A DNA stretch of 64,000 bases from Streptomyces sp. SN-593 (GCF_016756395.1 NZ_AP018365.1:1743501-1807500); one strand, 5' to 3'. Counted from the stretch's first letter, positions 41,710 through 50,022 are shown. The notes: generated by a model not told the origin, from the sequence alone. Program-made: numbers and translations.

Positions 41710-42729
41710 TCAGACCCAGTCGTAGCGGGCGGCCTTGACCCCCGCCTCGAACCGGCTGGACGCCTGGAGCCGCTCCATCAGCTCCGCGACGATCCGCCGC
41801 TCGGTCCGCACACCGATACCCATCGCCCGGGCCACCGCCTCATCGGTGGCCCCGGCCGCCAGCAGCCGCAGCAACTCGTGCTCCTGCGGGGTCAGTCCGC
41901 TCTCCGACCGGTCCGCGGGCCGGCCGAGCTGGGTACCCCGCTCCCAGTACGCCTCGAAAAGCGCCAGCATCGCCTGCACCACCGGCGGACTCGTGAGCAC
42001 CAGCGCGGTCGGCTGCGCCCCCTGCGGCGGCCCCGGCACCATCGCGGTGACGCCGTCCACGATCAGCAGCCGCAGCGGCAGCGTCGGCGAGGTCCTGATC
42101 TCGCTGCCGTGCTCCGCCATCCACTTCGCGTACTCGCGGGTGGTGCGGTCCCGGGCGATGCTGTCCAGGTAGAGGGTACGGAAGCGCACCCCGCGGTCCA
42201 GGGCCCGCTCGTTGAGCGGCCGACCGGCCTCGATGGACTCCTCGGTCAGCGCGCCGTCGGGGTGGAAGGCGAGCGACTCCTTGGCGCACCCCATGGCCAG
42301 CGACTCCAACCGGGACCGGATCGCGTCGATGCCGACCACCGCCTCGGAACGGTCCAGCCCGCCGCTGCGCGTCTGCGCCGTGTACTCCGCGGCCAGCGAC
42401 GCCAGCGCCGACCGGCTCTGTTCGATGCGCTGCTGCCGCTCGGCGAGCTCCTGCCGCTCCCGCTGGAGCATCACCCCCAGCCCCACGTCCGGCGAGACCG
42501 GCCGCAGCCGGCCCGGCTCCTCCCAGGACGGCGCCAGCAGCGACAGGTCAGCGAGCCGCTCCACCGCCTCGGCGACCCGCTGCTCCGGCAGGTCCATCAT
42601 CGCGGCGAGACCGGCGGCGTCCGTCCGGTGGTGCAGCAGAACGGCACGGTAGACCGCGAGTGTTTCCTCATCTAATTCCACCTCGTCGGGCAACGGCCGA
42701 CCACCCCTCTGATCTCTCCGGCGCCGCAC
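41710..42729 (-). CDS. TrmB/LuxR-type transcriptional regulator with TTA codon
   Basis: A regulator of up to 339 residues. The N-terminal part (about residues 20-70, TLAVYRAVLLHHRTDAAGLAAMMDLPEQRVAEAVERL) is a TrmB-like winged helix, followed by a coiled coil (about 90-115). A PLD-like middle domain (GVRFRTLYLDSIARDR) comes next. The C-terminal LuxR helix-turn-helix is at about 275-335 (LTPQEHELLRLLAAGATDEAVARAMGIGVRTERRI). The GTG at 42729 is one start; TTG or GTG codons at 42693 and 42681 are alternatives. Codon 19 is TTA, suggesting bldA control whichever of these starts is used. It is divergent from the SDR-like gene. Confidence 0.85.
   Translation of the reverse strand: MRRRRDQRGGRPLPDEVELDEETLAVYRAVLLHHRTDAAGLAAMMDLPEQRVAEAVERLADLSLLAPSWEEPGRLRPVSPDVGLGVMLQRERQELAERQQRIEQSRSALASLAAEYTAQTRSGGLDRSEAVVGIDAIRSRLESLAMGCAKESLAFHPDGALTEESIEAGRPLNERALDRGVRFRTLYLDSIARDRTTREYAKWMAEHGSEIRTSPTLPLRLLIVDGVTAMVPGPPQGAQPTALVLTSPPVVQAMLALFEAYWERGTQLGRPADRSESGLTPQEHELLRLLAAGATDEAVARAMGIGVRTERRIVAELMERLQASSRFEAGVKAARYDWV
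42673..42675 (-). promoter_or_regulatory. In-frame TTA (bldA) codon
   Basis: Leu19 of the TrmB/LuxR-type regulator is TTA. It lies near the start of the gene, where a shortage of the bldA tRNA would block translation early. Confidence 0.82.
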
Positions 42730-42907
42730 GACGGTCCCCAGGGTTCAGCACACACGCATCGTGAATGCTATCCGCGGGCGGCCGGCGATCCCCGGGAATC
42801 CCGCACACTTCCCCGGCCGCCCGGGGAAAACTCCGCGGTCAATTCTCCCGTGCACCACAACAACCACTTCCTGACCACCCGTTCGCCCTTCTGGAATCGG
42901 AGCCATT

Positions 42908-43417
42908 GTGTCGGACACCGAAGTTCCCCCGGCCGGCCCGCCGCCCCGCGTCGCCCTCGTGGTGGACGGTGCCGTCGGCGCGGGCCGCACGGTCGGCATC
43001 CGGCTCGCCGACGCCGGAACCGCCGTCGCCGTGACCGTGGCGGGCCACGGCACCGGCCGGGCCGCGCTGCTCGCAAAGGAGTTCGCCGACCGGGGACTGA
43101 CCGCCCTCCCCTACCGCATGGACCCCGACGCCCCGAACGCCCTGGGCCGCGTGGTCGCCGCGGTGATGCGGGACCTCGGCCCCGTCGAACTCCTGGTGTG
43201 GGCCCCGCGCCCGGCGCTGCTGCCGCTCCTGGACGGCCACGCGGTGGACCTGCTGGGCAGGTCCGGCCGGCCCGCGCGCGTGGTCGCGGTGACGGCCACG
43301 CCCGCCGCCCTCCCCCCGGGCTCCGGCCCCGTCCAGGTGGCCTGGGTCGCCCCCGCCGAGGACGAACACGCGGTGGCCGAGGCCGTTCTGGCCGCCGCGC
43401 TGGGCCCTGTGCCGTAG
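42908..43417 (+). CDS. Truncated short-chain dehydrogenase-like protein
   Basis: A 169-residue Rossmann-type protein. The N-terminal strand and glycine turn (ALVVDGAVGAGRTVGIRLADAGTAVAVTV) correspond to the NAD(P)-binding part of SDR enzymes, with the usual TGxxxGxG altered to DGAVGAGR. The ELLVWAPRPA strand replaces the NNAG motif. The catalytic YxxxK region and the C-terminal third are absent, so reductase activity is doubtful. It may be a binding protein or a decayed ketoreductase. GTG start with GGAG upstream. A short tandem duplication (gtgccgtagggcct) spans the stop codon. Confidence 0.6.
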   Translation: MSDTEVPPAGPPPRVALVVDGAVGAGRTVGIRLADAGTAVAVTVAGHGTGRAALLAKEFADRGLTALPYRMDPDAPNALGRVVAAVMRDLGPVELLVWAPRPALLPLLDGHAVDLLGRSGRPARVVAVTATPAALPPGSGPVQVAWVAPAEDEHAVAEAVLAAALGPVP

Positions 43418-43599
43418 GGCCTGTGCCGTAGGGCCTGCCCGGACGGCGGCGGCCCGGCCCCGTAGCCCTTCCCGTACGCCTCCCCCCGGCCGCCCGGTCC
43501 GGCGTCCCCGCCTCGCCCCCACCTCCACCGCACCCCACCCCTCGCACCACCGCACTTCCACTGAACCGTCACGAACACCCTTTTCCCCAGGAGGAGTTC

Positions 43600-46374
43600 A
43601 TGATCAGCGACGACGCGGTGCGCCGGCCGGCACAGATCCGGGCCACCGGCTCCGGCGGACCCACGAGCCGGCCCGGGACCGTGACCGGCCCCACCCCCCC
43701 AGCGCCTCCCACCGTCCCCACCGGAGCCGTCGCGGACGCCGGAGACACCGGAGCCGGCGGAGGTCCCGGAGCCGGCGGGATCGCCGCGGCCGGCGGAGTC
43801 GCCGCGGCCGGCGGAGTCGCCGCGGCCGGCCTCCCGGCCGTCCCCGCCGACGCGGACTCCCGGGGAGGGGCGAACGGCCGGCCGTTCGCGGCACCGCCTC
43901 GCCCGGCCGACCCGGAGGAGGACCTGCGCGCGGTCCTGGCGCTGCTCACCTCGCCGGACCTGCGGACCGTGCGGGTGAACGGCGTCGCGGGCACGGGCGC
44001 GGGTCGGTCCTGCCCGGCCCGGGCGGTGGCCAAGCGGTTCCCGAGCCGCGTCATGACCTGGCGGCCGCCGCTCCCGCCGGCCACCGGCGCCCTGGTCCCC
44101 GGCACCGCCACCGCGTGCGGCACCGGCCCGCGGGAACTCCCCCCGCCCCCCACCCTGGAACGGGACCGCCCCGGCACGGACACGTCCGCCCGGCCGCCGG
44201 AACCCCCGGACCCGCCGGGGAGCGGCCGCGGACGGCCGCGGCACCCGCACGGGCTCTCCGCCGACGGCGAGGACGAGGGCGAGGGCCGGGCCGATGACCG
44301 CAGCGGCGTCATCGGATGCGGATGCGGATGCGGCATCAGCGTGGACGTGGGCGAGGGTGGGGACGTGGACCACGGCGTCGGCGTCGACTTCGACTTGGGC
44401 TTGGGTTTGGGTTTGGGCTTGGGCTTCGGGAGGGGCATCGACGTCAACGGGGGCGCCCTCGCCGGCTTGTGCGGCGCCCACCCCTGCGACGACTGCGACG
44501 ACTGCGGCGGCGCCGGCGGCTTGGACCGGGCCGGGAACGCGCGGCAGCACCCGGTGCTGCTCGTCCTGGACGGCACGGACCGCCTGGACGCGCAGCACCC
44601 GCTGAGCGCCGGCCGCCTCCTCGACCTGCTGCTCGACGCCTCTCCCGCGCACGCCGAGCGCGTCCTGCTGGTGCTGGGGCACCCGGCCACGGACCCGTGC
44701 GAGGACCTCGAACGGCCCCGGCCCGTCCCGCGCGACGCGAGCGCCCCGGCCACGGCCGCCTCCGCCCCCATGCCCCTCGTCGCCCCGCGCCACGGCCAAC
44801 CCGCAGGCCCGCCAACGGACTTCCCCCTCGATACAGCCGGCCGTTATCCCGTCGCCCGGCTCCGCGCCGCCCTCGACGGACCATCCGACGCCCTCACCCG
44901 CGCCGCCCGCACGGCCTCTTCCGAGGGCCTGGAGACCTCCTCCGCCGCCCCCGATCCCCTCGACCCCGCCGATCTGCGCGCCCTGCTCGACGTCTCCTCC
45001 CGCCGCCCGGCCCCCGCGCCCTCCCCCGCCCCGGGCGCCGGACCGACCGCCGCCACGCGGGGCCGGCGGGACAACCGGTTCCCGAAGCAAGCCCGTTCGC
45101 AGGGAACGCCCTCCGTGGCGGTGACGGGGACCGTCGGCGGCACCGCGCTCCGCCCCGTCGGCCAGGCGTACACGGCCACGGTCTCCGCCCCCGCCGACCC
45201 GGCCCCCGCCGGCGGGGAGTTGAGCAGCGGCGCCCTGCAACTGCTGCGCGCCGCCGCGGTGTTCTCCGGCGGATGCGGGATGGAGGCGCTGCGCGAGGTG
45301 GCCGCCTCCTACGGGGGGCAGCCCGGGCCCGGAGCGGTGGAGGAACTGCGGGCCCGCGGCCTGCTGGTCATGTCCCCCCTGCCGTCGGGCACCCTCGGCG
45401 GCATCGCCCGGGTCCGCGGGCATCTGACGTCAGCCGCCCGCACCCTGCTGCGGGCCGACCGCGGCGACCTCGGTCCGGCCCGCGGCGCGCACGCCTGCCA
45501 CTACGCACGGCTGGCCGCGGCCGCAGCCCGGCGGATCCGGTCGGGCGACCAGTACCACGGGCTGGCCGCCGTCCAGGCCGAGGAGGCCAACCTCGCCGCC
45601 GCGCTGGCCACCCTGCTCGCGGCGCCCACCGGCTTCGCGCGGGCGGTCTCCCTCACCGAGGACATGTGCCACTTCTGGCGCGCGATCGGCGCCCCCTTCG
45701 CGTGGGCGGACCTCCTGGTGCCGCCGGCCGGCACCTCCGAGCGGGAGCCCGCGGCCGTCCGGGCGGCGCTGATCCGGGCCGAGGACCTGGCCCGGTCGGG
45801 CGCGCCGGAGGCAGCGCGCGGGCCGGCCGCCCGGGGCGCGGACGCGGCCAGGCGGGCCGGCGCGCCCCCCGGCGCCGCGGACCTCGCGGCGGGCCGCTCC
45901 ACCCACCGGGGGCCGCGCGTGCCGGGCGACCAGGACGTCGCCGGTGCCCCGCGCGCGGAAGCCGCCGGCACGCCCTCGACACGGAGGAATCCGTCGGCCG
46001 CCCCGCGCACCGTGGAACCGTCCTCCGCCCCGGCGACGCCAGGAGCGACGGCGACGGGAGGGACAGCGCCAGCGGCAACGGCAGGGACCACGGCAGGGAT
46101 CGGGGCAACCACCGTGACGGGGCGGGGCCACCGGCAGGACCCGCTGCTCCCGTCCGGCCTCGACGGCGTGCTGACGGCACGCCAGTCGGAGGTGTGCGTC
46201 CTCGTCAGCGAGGGCCTGAGCAACAAGCAGATAGCCCGCCGGCTGAAGATCTCCGAGTGGACGGTCGTCAACCACATGCGCGAGATCATGCGGCGGCTCC
46301 ACTGCACCTCCCGCGTGGCGGTGGCCCACCGCGTCCTCACCCTCCGCACCGCCGCAAACCCCCACGCCCTCTGA
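43600..46374 (+). CDS. Large LuxR-family regulator with degenerate ATPase region
   Basis: A 924-residue regulator. The C terminus (from residue 858, LTARQSEVCVLVSEGLSNKQIARRLKISEWTVVNHM) is a clear LuxR helix-turn-helix. The N-terminal 110 residues are Gly/Ala/Pro-rich. A P-loop-like segment VNGVAGTGAGRSC (about 130) and an LLVLDGTDRLDAQH-type Walker B strand (about 322) suggest a LAL/MalT-type ATPase, but the P-loop lacks the usual GKT/S. A winged-helix and helical region follows (about 540-720). Several in-frame simple repeats interrupt it. ATG with AGGAGGAG upstream. Probable cluster regulator. Confidence 0.82.
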   Translation: MISDDAVRRPAQIRATGSGGPTSRPGTVTGPTPPAPPTVPTGAVADAGDTGAGGGPGAGGIAAAGGVAAAGGVAAAGLPAVPADADSRGGANGRPFAAPPRPADPEEDLRAVLALLTSPDLRTVRVNGVAGTGAGRSCPARAVAKRFPSRVMTWRPPLPPATGALVPGTATACGTGPRELPPPPTLERDRPGTDTSARPPEPPDPPGSGRGRPRHPHGLSADGEDEGEGRADDRSGVIGCGCGCGISVDVGEGGDVDHGVGVDFDLGLGLGLGLGFGRGIDVNGGALAGLCGAHPCDDCDDCGGAGGLDRAGNARQHPVLLVLDGTDRLDAQHPLSAGRLLDLLLDASPAHAERVLLVLGHPATDPCEDLERPRPVPRDASAPATAASAPMPLVAPRHGQPAGPPTDFPLDTAGRYPVARLRAALDGPSDALTRAARTASSEGLETSSAAPDPLDPADLRALLDVSSRRPAPAPSPAPGAGPTAATRGRRDNRFPKQARSQGTPSVAVTGTVGGTALRPVGQAYTATVSAPADPAPAGGELSSGALQLLRAAAVFSGGCGMEALREVAASYGGQPGPGAVEELRARGLLVMSPLPSGTLGGIARVRGHLTSAARTLLRADRGDLGPARGAHACHYARLAAAAARRIRSGDQYHGLAAVQAEEANLAAALATLLAAPTGFARAVSLTEDMCHFWRAIGAPFAWADLLVPPAGTSEREPAAVRAALIRAEDLARSGAPEAARGPAARGADAARRAGAPPGAADLAAGRSTHRGPRVPGDQDVAGAPRAEAAGTPSTRRNPSAAPRTVEPSSAPATPGATATGGTAPAATAGTTAGIGATTVTGRGHRQDPLLPSGLDGVLTARQSEVCVLVSEGLSNKQIARRLKISEWTVVNHMREIMRRLHCTSRVAVAHRVLTLRTAANPHAL
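43783..43830 (+). repeat. 18-bp tandem repeat in the LuxR gene
   Basis: Two full copies and two-thirds of a third copy of gccgcggccggcggagtc encode AAAGGV repeats near residues 62-77 of the large LuxR regulator. Confidence 0.85.
44314..44424 (+). repeat. Hexanucleotide microsatellites in the LuxR gene
   Basis: Three copies of ggatgc (44314-44331) and five copies of ttgggc/ttgggt (44395-44424) lie 63 bases apart inside the regulator gene. They encode Gly-Cys and Leu-Gly repeats. The six-base unit keeps the frame, so copy-number change would alter protein length without a frameshift. Their relative T-richness stands out from neighbouring codon use. Confidence 0.88.
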
Positions 46375-46471
46375 CCGGGCCGCCCCGGTACGGAAGCGGG
46401 AGCCCCGCCGACGGGCGCGCCCCGCCGACCGCTCCCGCCCCGGGAAGGGCCGACCCTCCCACCGCGGCCCC

Positions 46472-47230
46472 TCAGTACTTGGGCCCGACGTGCAGATCCA
46501 TGAGCGCCACCGCCTCCCGCCGCGCGACGGAGACGTTCCGCGCCGGGCCGCGCCGGCGGCTCTCGGTCCAGGAGACGCCGACGAGGTCGAGCGCGTCGGT
46601 GAACAGCCGACGGATGTCGGCCGAGGTGTTGGTGAAGAAGTACCGCGGGTATTCGTAGCGCTTCCGGAACCCGGACACCGTCCGCTCGGTCCAGTTGGTG
46701 ACCCGACAGCCGTCGGAGTGCACCAGACCGCGGACGAAGTCCCACGGGTGCGCGGCCACCGCCTCCTGCTGCCACTCCTCAAGGGCGATCGCCCGCTCGT
46801 GCTTGCGGCCTGGACCGTGCTGCGGGAAGACCACCGGCCACTGCTTGCTGGTCGAGGTGACCTGCACGCAGCCCTGTTGCGGCACGCGGAAGACGGCACC
46901 GCCGGGGCGCACCGCACGGATCGCCGTCTCGCAGGCGTCGATGAGCCCCGGCCACGCGGTGCCACAGGCGATACGCAACGCGTAGACGCCCCGGGCGTTG
47001 CCGCTGATGTGGCCGTCGCCGAGGTAGAGGCCGAGCAGGTACGGGTAGGCGGCGCCGTCCGTGCGCAGCGGGCTCGCTCCCCGGCTGACCGGCTCGATGC
47101 CGTGGTCGCGCCAACTCCTGAGCGCGGCGCGCGATATGCCGGTGGCCCGGCTCACGGAGTTGAGGCTGCGGCCGGCCGCCAGGTGCGCCAGCGCGTGGCG
47201 CCGGGTCGCGGAATCGTACATGTGAACCAT
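46472..47230 (-). CDS. HTH protein with LAGLIDADG homing-endonuclease-like domain
   Basis: A 252-residue protein. Residues about 20-41 (RSLNSVSRATGISRAALRSW) are a helix-turn-helix of resolvase/homeodomain type. Two LAGLIDADG-like helices follow: YLLGLYLGDGHIS at 64-76 and FVRGLVHSDGCRV at 165-177, each with the acidic residue used for metal binding. This is the fold of a monomeric homing endonuclease, found free-standing in many streptomycetes. Whether it cuts DNA or only binds it is unknown. It lies beside the 3' end of a tRNA gene at the right edge of the cluster. Confidence 0.75.
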   Translation of the reverse strand: MVHMYDSATRRHALAHLAAGRSLNSVSRATGISRAALRSWRDHGIEPVSRGASPLRTDGAAYPYLLGLYLGDGHISGNARGVYALRIACGTAWPGLIDACETAIRAVRPGGAVFRVPQQGCVQVTSTSKQWPVVFPQHGPGRKHERAIALEEWQQEAVAAHPWDFVRGLVHSDGCRVTNWTERTVSGFRKRYEYPRYFFTNTSADIRRLFTDALDLVGVSWTESRRRGPARNVSVARREAVALMDLHVGPKY

Positions 47231-47328
47231 GATCGGCGCGCGGCTCGATCATGGGAGCGCGCACCGGAAGAGTTCACCCGGTCGGAGCAAAGGGACGATG
47301 CGCCCCGACCTTCAATTCAAAGGTAAAG

Positions 47329-47403
47329 TGCCCCGAGTCGGACTCGAACCGACACTGTATGGGTTTTGAATCCATTGCCTGCTGCCAATTGGGCTACCGG
47401 GGC
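47329..47403 (-). tRNA. tRNA with CAA anticodon (Leu by anticodon), short variable arm
   Basis: A 75-base cloverleaf on the minus strand. The acceptor stem is GCCCCGG with TCGGGGC plus discriminator A; CCA is not encoded. The T arm is GTCGG-TTCGAGT-CCGAC, and the D arm contains AATTGGCAG. The anticodon loop TTCAAAA gives CAA, which reads UUG (Leu). The variable region is only about five bases, whereas bacterial tRNA-Leu normally has a long variable arm. The last anticodon-stem pair is an A-C mismatch. The D-arm and ACAGT variable region resemble tRNA-Gln. The amino-acid identity is therefore uncertain. Confidence 0.82.
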
Positions 47404-47507
47404 CTTCAAAACAGAGACCAGCATACCACCTCTGTGTTCAAACTCTACCCGAGCTAGGTAGGCTCAGGTAGCAGGATCCGACGCCATGACCCGAGGAGCA
47501 CCGCACC

Positions 47508-48146
47508 GTGAGCGCCCCCGACGAGCCCACCCCCGCGCAGGACGACGCCTCCGCGCACGTGCCGCCCGTGACCACGCGTGTCGTCATCGCCGAGGACGAG
47601 GCGCTGATCCGCCTGGACCTGAAGGAGATGCTGGAGGAGGAGGGGTACGCCGTGGTCGGGGAGGCCGGCGACGGCGAGACCGCGGTGAAGCTCGCCCAGG
47701 AACTCCACCCCGACCTGGTGATCCTGGACGTCAAGATGCCCGTGCTCGACGGCATCAGCGCCGCCGAGCGGATCGCCGGGGAGAAGCTGGCCCCCGTCCT
47801 GATGCTCACCGCCTTCTCCCAGCGGGAACTGGTCGAGCGGGCCAGGGACGCGGGCGCGATGGCGTACCTGGTGAAGCCGTTCACCAAGAGCGACCTGGTG
47901 CCGGCGATCGAGATGGCGGTGAGCCGCTTCCAGGAGCTGCGTGCCCTGGAGGCGGAGATCGCCGACCTGTCGCTGCGGCTGGAGACCCGCAAGCTGGTGG
48001 ACCGGGCGAAGAGCGTGCTCCAGACCAAGTACGGGCTGACCGAGCCGGCCGCCTTCCGCTGGATCCAGAAGACGTCGATGGACCGGCGGATGTCGATGCA
48101 GGCGGTGGCGCAGGCGGTCATCGACGAGGTGACGGAGAAGGACTGA
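47508..48146 (+). CDS. pdtaR: ANTAR-domain response regulator
   Basis: A 212-residue response regulator that acts on RNA. The receiver domain (about residues 22-140) has the acidic pocket EDEALIRLD, phospho-acceptor Asp in LVILDVKMPVLDG and the conserved Lys in YLVKPFTK. A coiled coil then leads into the ANTAR domain (about 150-210: RKLVDRAKSVLQ, EPAAFRWIQKTSMDRRMSM). ANTAR proteins bind paired hairpins in mRNA and prevent termination. GTG start at 47508 with GAGGAG upstream. Part of the conserved core; it is convergent with the liv operon across a strong terminator. Confidence 0.94.
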   Translation: MSAPDEPTPAQDDASAHVPPVTTRVVIAEDEALIRLDLKEMLEEEGYAVVGEAGDGETAVKLAQELHPDLVILDVKMPVLDGISAAERIAGEKLAPVLMLTAFSQRELVERARDAGAMAYLVKPFTKSDLVPAIEMAVSRFQELRALEAEIADLSLRLETRKLVDRAKSVLQTKYGLTEPAAFRWIQKTSMDRRMSMQAVAQAVIDEVTEKD

Positions 48147-48240
48147 AGGACCCGGCGCACCCTCCGGTCTGCCGCGCGGCGGACCGGGGGCCCGTGCGCG
48201 CGGCTTCCCGCGCGGCTCCGCACGGTCACGGCACCTCGCA

Positions 48241-48283
48241 CGGGTGGGGCCCGCACTCCTTTCCGGAGTGCGGGCCCCACCCG
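48241..48283. terminator. Strong bidirectional terminator
   Basis: A perfect 19-base inverted repeat (cgggtggggcccgcactcc and complement) with a five-base loop lies between convergent pdtaR and livF. It can serve both strands. Confidence 0.92.
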
Positions 48284-48308
48284 TGTGGTGCGACCGGTCG
48301 CGGCGGGG

Positions 48309-49025
48309 TCAGTCCTCGCCGAGGTAGGTCTTGCGGACGCCCTCGTCGTGCAGGAGGTCCTGGCCGGTGCCGGAGATCTTGATGCTGCCGATCTCCATGA
48401 CGTGGGCCTGGTCGGCGAGGGAGAGGGCCGCCTGGGCGTTCTGCTCGACGAGCAGGATGGTGGTGCCCTGGGCCTTCAGCTCGACGATGGTGGACATGAT
48501 CTTCTGCATCATGATCGGCGAGAGCCCCATGGAGGGTTCGTCGAGCATGAGCAGCTTGGGCTGCGACATCAGCGCGCGGCCCATGGCGAGCATCTGCTGC
48601 TCACCGCCGGACAGGGTGCCGGCGGCCTGCTTGCGGCGCTCCCCGAGGATGGGGAACAGCTCGTAGGCGCGCTCGACGTCCTTGGCGATGCCGGCGGCGT
48701 CCCGGCGGAGGAAGGCGCCGAGCAGCAGGTTCTGCTCGATGCTGAGCCGGGGGAAGATGTGCCGGCCCTCCGGGGAGTGGGCGAGGCCGAGGGAGACGAT
48801 CTTGTGCGGGGGTACCCGGGTGAGCACCTTGCCGTCGAAGGTCACCCGGCCGCCGACCGGTTTGAGCAGGCCGCTGAGGGTGCGCAGGGTGGTGGTCTTG
48901 CCGGCGCCGTTGGTGCCGATGAGCGTGACGACCTGGCCGGCCTCGACCGAGAACGAGATGCCCTTGACGGCCTCGATCTTGCCGTAGGCGACCCGGAGGT
49001 CCTCCACTTCGAGCAGTGCGGTCAT
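48309..49025 (-). CDS. livF: Branched-chain amino-acid ABC transporter ATPase LivF
   Basis: A 238-residue cytoplasmic ATPase of the leucine/isoleucine/valine importer. Walker A is GTNGAGKTT, the ABC signature is LSGGEQQMLAMGRAL, Walker B is LLMLDEPSMGL, and the switch His lies in ILLVEQNAQ, where Gln replaces His as in other LivF proteins. Its ATG overlaps the livG stop by four bases. It is the last gene of livKHMGF. Confidence 0.95.
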   Translation of the reverse strand: MTALLEVEDLRVAYGKIEAVKGISFSVEAGQVVTLIGTNGAGKTTTLRTLSGLLKPVGGRVTFDGKVLTRVPPHKIVSLGLAHSPEGRHIFPRLSIEQNLLLGAFLRRDAAGIAKDVERAYELFPILGERRKQAAGTLSGGEQQMLAMGRALMSQPKLLMLDEPSMGLSPIMMQKIMSTIVELKAQGTTILLVEQNAQAALSLADQAHVMEIGSIKISGTGQDLLHDEGVRKTYLGED

Positions 49026-50014
49026 CGGTCGTTCTCCTGCTCCTGCGCGCCGGTTCCGGTGCCGGTCTCGTTGTCGCCCGCGGCCTCGGGCGCCGGCGTG
49101 GCGTCCGCTTCCGGTGCCGCCCCGGCCTCCGCTTCCGCCTCCGGTGCCGCCCCGGCCTCCGCTTCCGGTGCGGCCTCCGGTGCCGGTGCGGCCTCCGCCT
49201 CCGGCTCGAACGGCTCGCCCAGGTACGCCGCGACAACGCGCTCGTCGCTCTGGACGACCTCGGCGGTGCCCTCGACCAGTTTCTGGCCCTGGACGAGGAC
49301 GGCGACGCGGTCGCAGAGGTTGAAGATGAACCGCATGTCGTGCTCGATGACGAGGACGGCGATGCCCTGGTCCCGGATGGCGAAGACCAGTTCCTCGGTG
49401 GCGCGGGTCTCCTGCGGGTTCATGCCCGCGGTGGGCTCGTCGAGCAGGAGCAGCCCCGGCTCGCTGGCGAGCGCGCGGGCGATCTCCAGCTTGCGCTGCT
49501 CGCCGTAGGGGAGGTTGCGCGCGAGGTGCTCGGCCTTGTGCGCGAGGCCGGTGAACTCCAGCAGTTCCATGGCGCGTTCGCGGGAGCGCGCCTCGGCCTT
49601 GTGGTAGCCCGGTCCGCGGATGAGGGCGGAGAGCAGGCCCTCGCGGGTGCGGGTGTGCCGGCCGACCAGGACGTTCTCCAGCACGGTCATGTTGGCGAAC
49701 AGCCGGATGTTCTGGAAGGTGCGGGCGACGCCTGCCTTGGTGACGAGGTGGGGCTTGGGCGGCAGGACGGTGCCCTTGTAGCTGACGGAGCCCTCGGTGG
49801 GGACGTACAGCCCGGTGAGGCAGTTGAAGAAGGTGGTCTTGCCGGCGCCGTTGGGGCCGATCAGGCCGACGATCTCGCCGCTGTTGACGGTGAGGCTGAC
49901 GTCGCGGACGGCGGTGAGGCCGCCGAAGCGCATGATGACGCCGCTGGCCTGGAGCAGCGGTGTGCGGTCCGGGGCGGCCGCCGGGGCGGCGGAGGTGCTG
50001 GTGGTCGTGGTCAT
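49022..50014 (-). CDS. livG: Branched-chain amino-acid ABC transporter ATPase LivG
   Basis: A 330-residue ATPase, partner of LivF. Walker A is GPNGAGKTTFF, the signature is LPYGEQRKLEIARAL, and Walker B is LLLLDEPTAGMNP, followed by the LivG-type VIEHDM switch. The ATG at 50014 has GAAGGA five bases upstream; a GTG at 50026, overlapping the livM stop, is an alternative. The C terminus carries an unusual tail of about 65 residues, mostly Glu, Ala and Pro, encoded by imperfect repeats; most LivG proteins stop near residue 265. Confidence 0.94.
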   Translation of the reverse strand: MTTTTSTSAAPAAAPDRTPLLQASGVIMRFGGLTAVRDVSLTVNSGEIVGLIGPNGAGKTTFFNCLTGLYVPTEGSVSYKGTVLPPKPHLVTKAGVARTFQNIRLFANMTVLENVLVGRHTRTREGLLSALIRGPGYHKAEARSRERAMELLEFTGLAHKAEHLARNLPYGEQRKLEIARALASEPGLLLLDEPTAGMNPQETRATEELVFAIRDQGIAVLVIEHDMRFIFNLCDRVAVLVQGQKLVEGTAEVVQSDERVVAAYLGEPFEPEAEAAPAPEAAPEAEAGAAPEAEAEAGAAPEADATPAPEAAGDNETGTGTGAQEQENDR

Positions 50015-50022
50015 GGTGTCCT

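Noticed and set aside
47329..47403. tRNA read on the plus strand
   Set aside because: The T-loop (GGTTCGAGTCC) and the acceptor pairing only make sense on the minus strand.
16106..47403. Direct repeats of the tRNA 3' end at the left cluster boundary, as an integrative element would leave
   Set aside because: I searched by eye for the T-arm/acceptor sequence around 16.1-16.3 kb and found no copy; no integrase gene is present.
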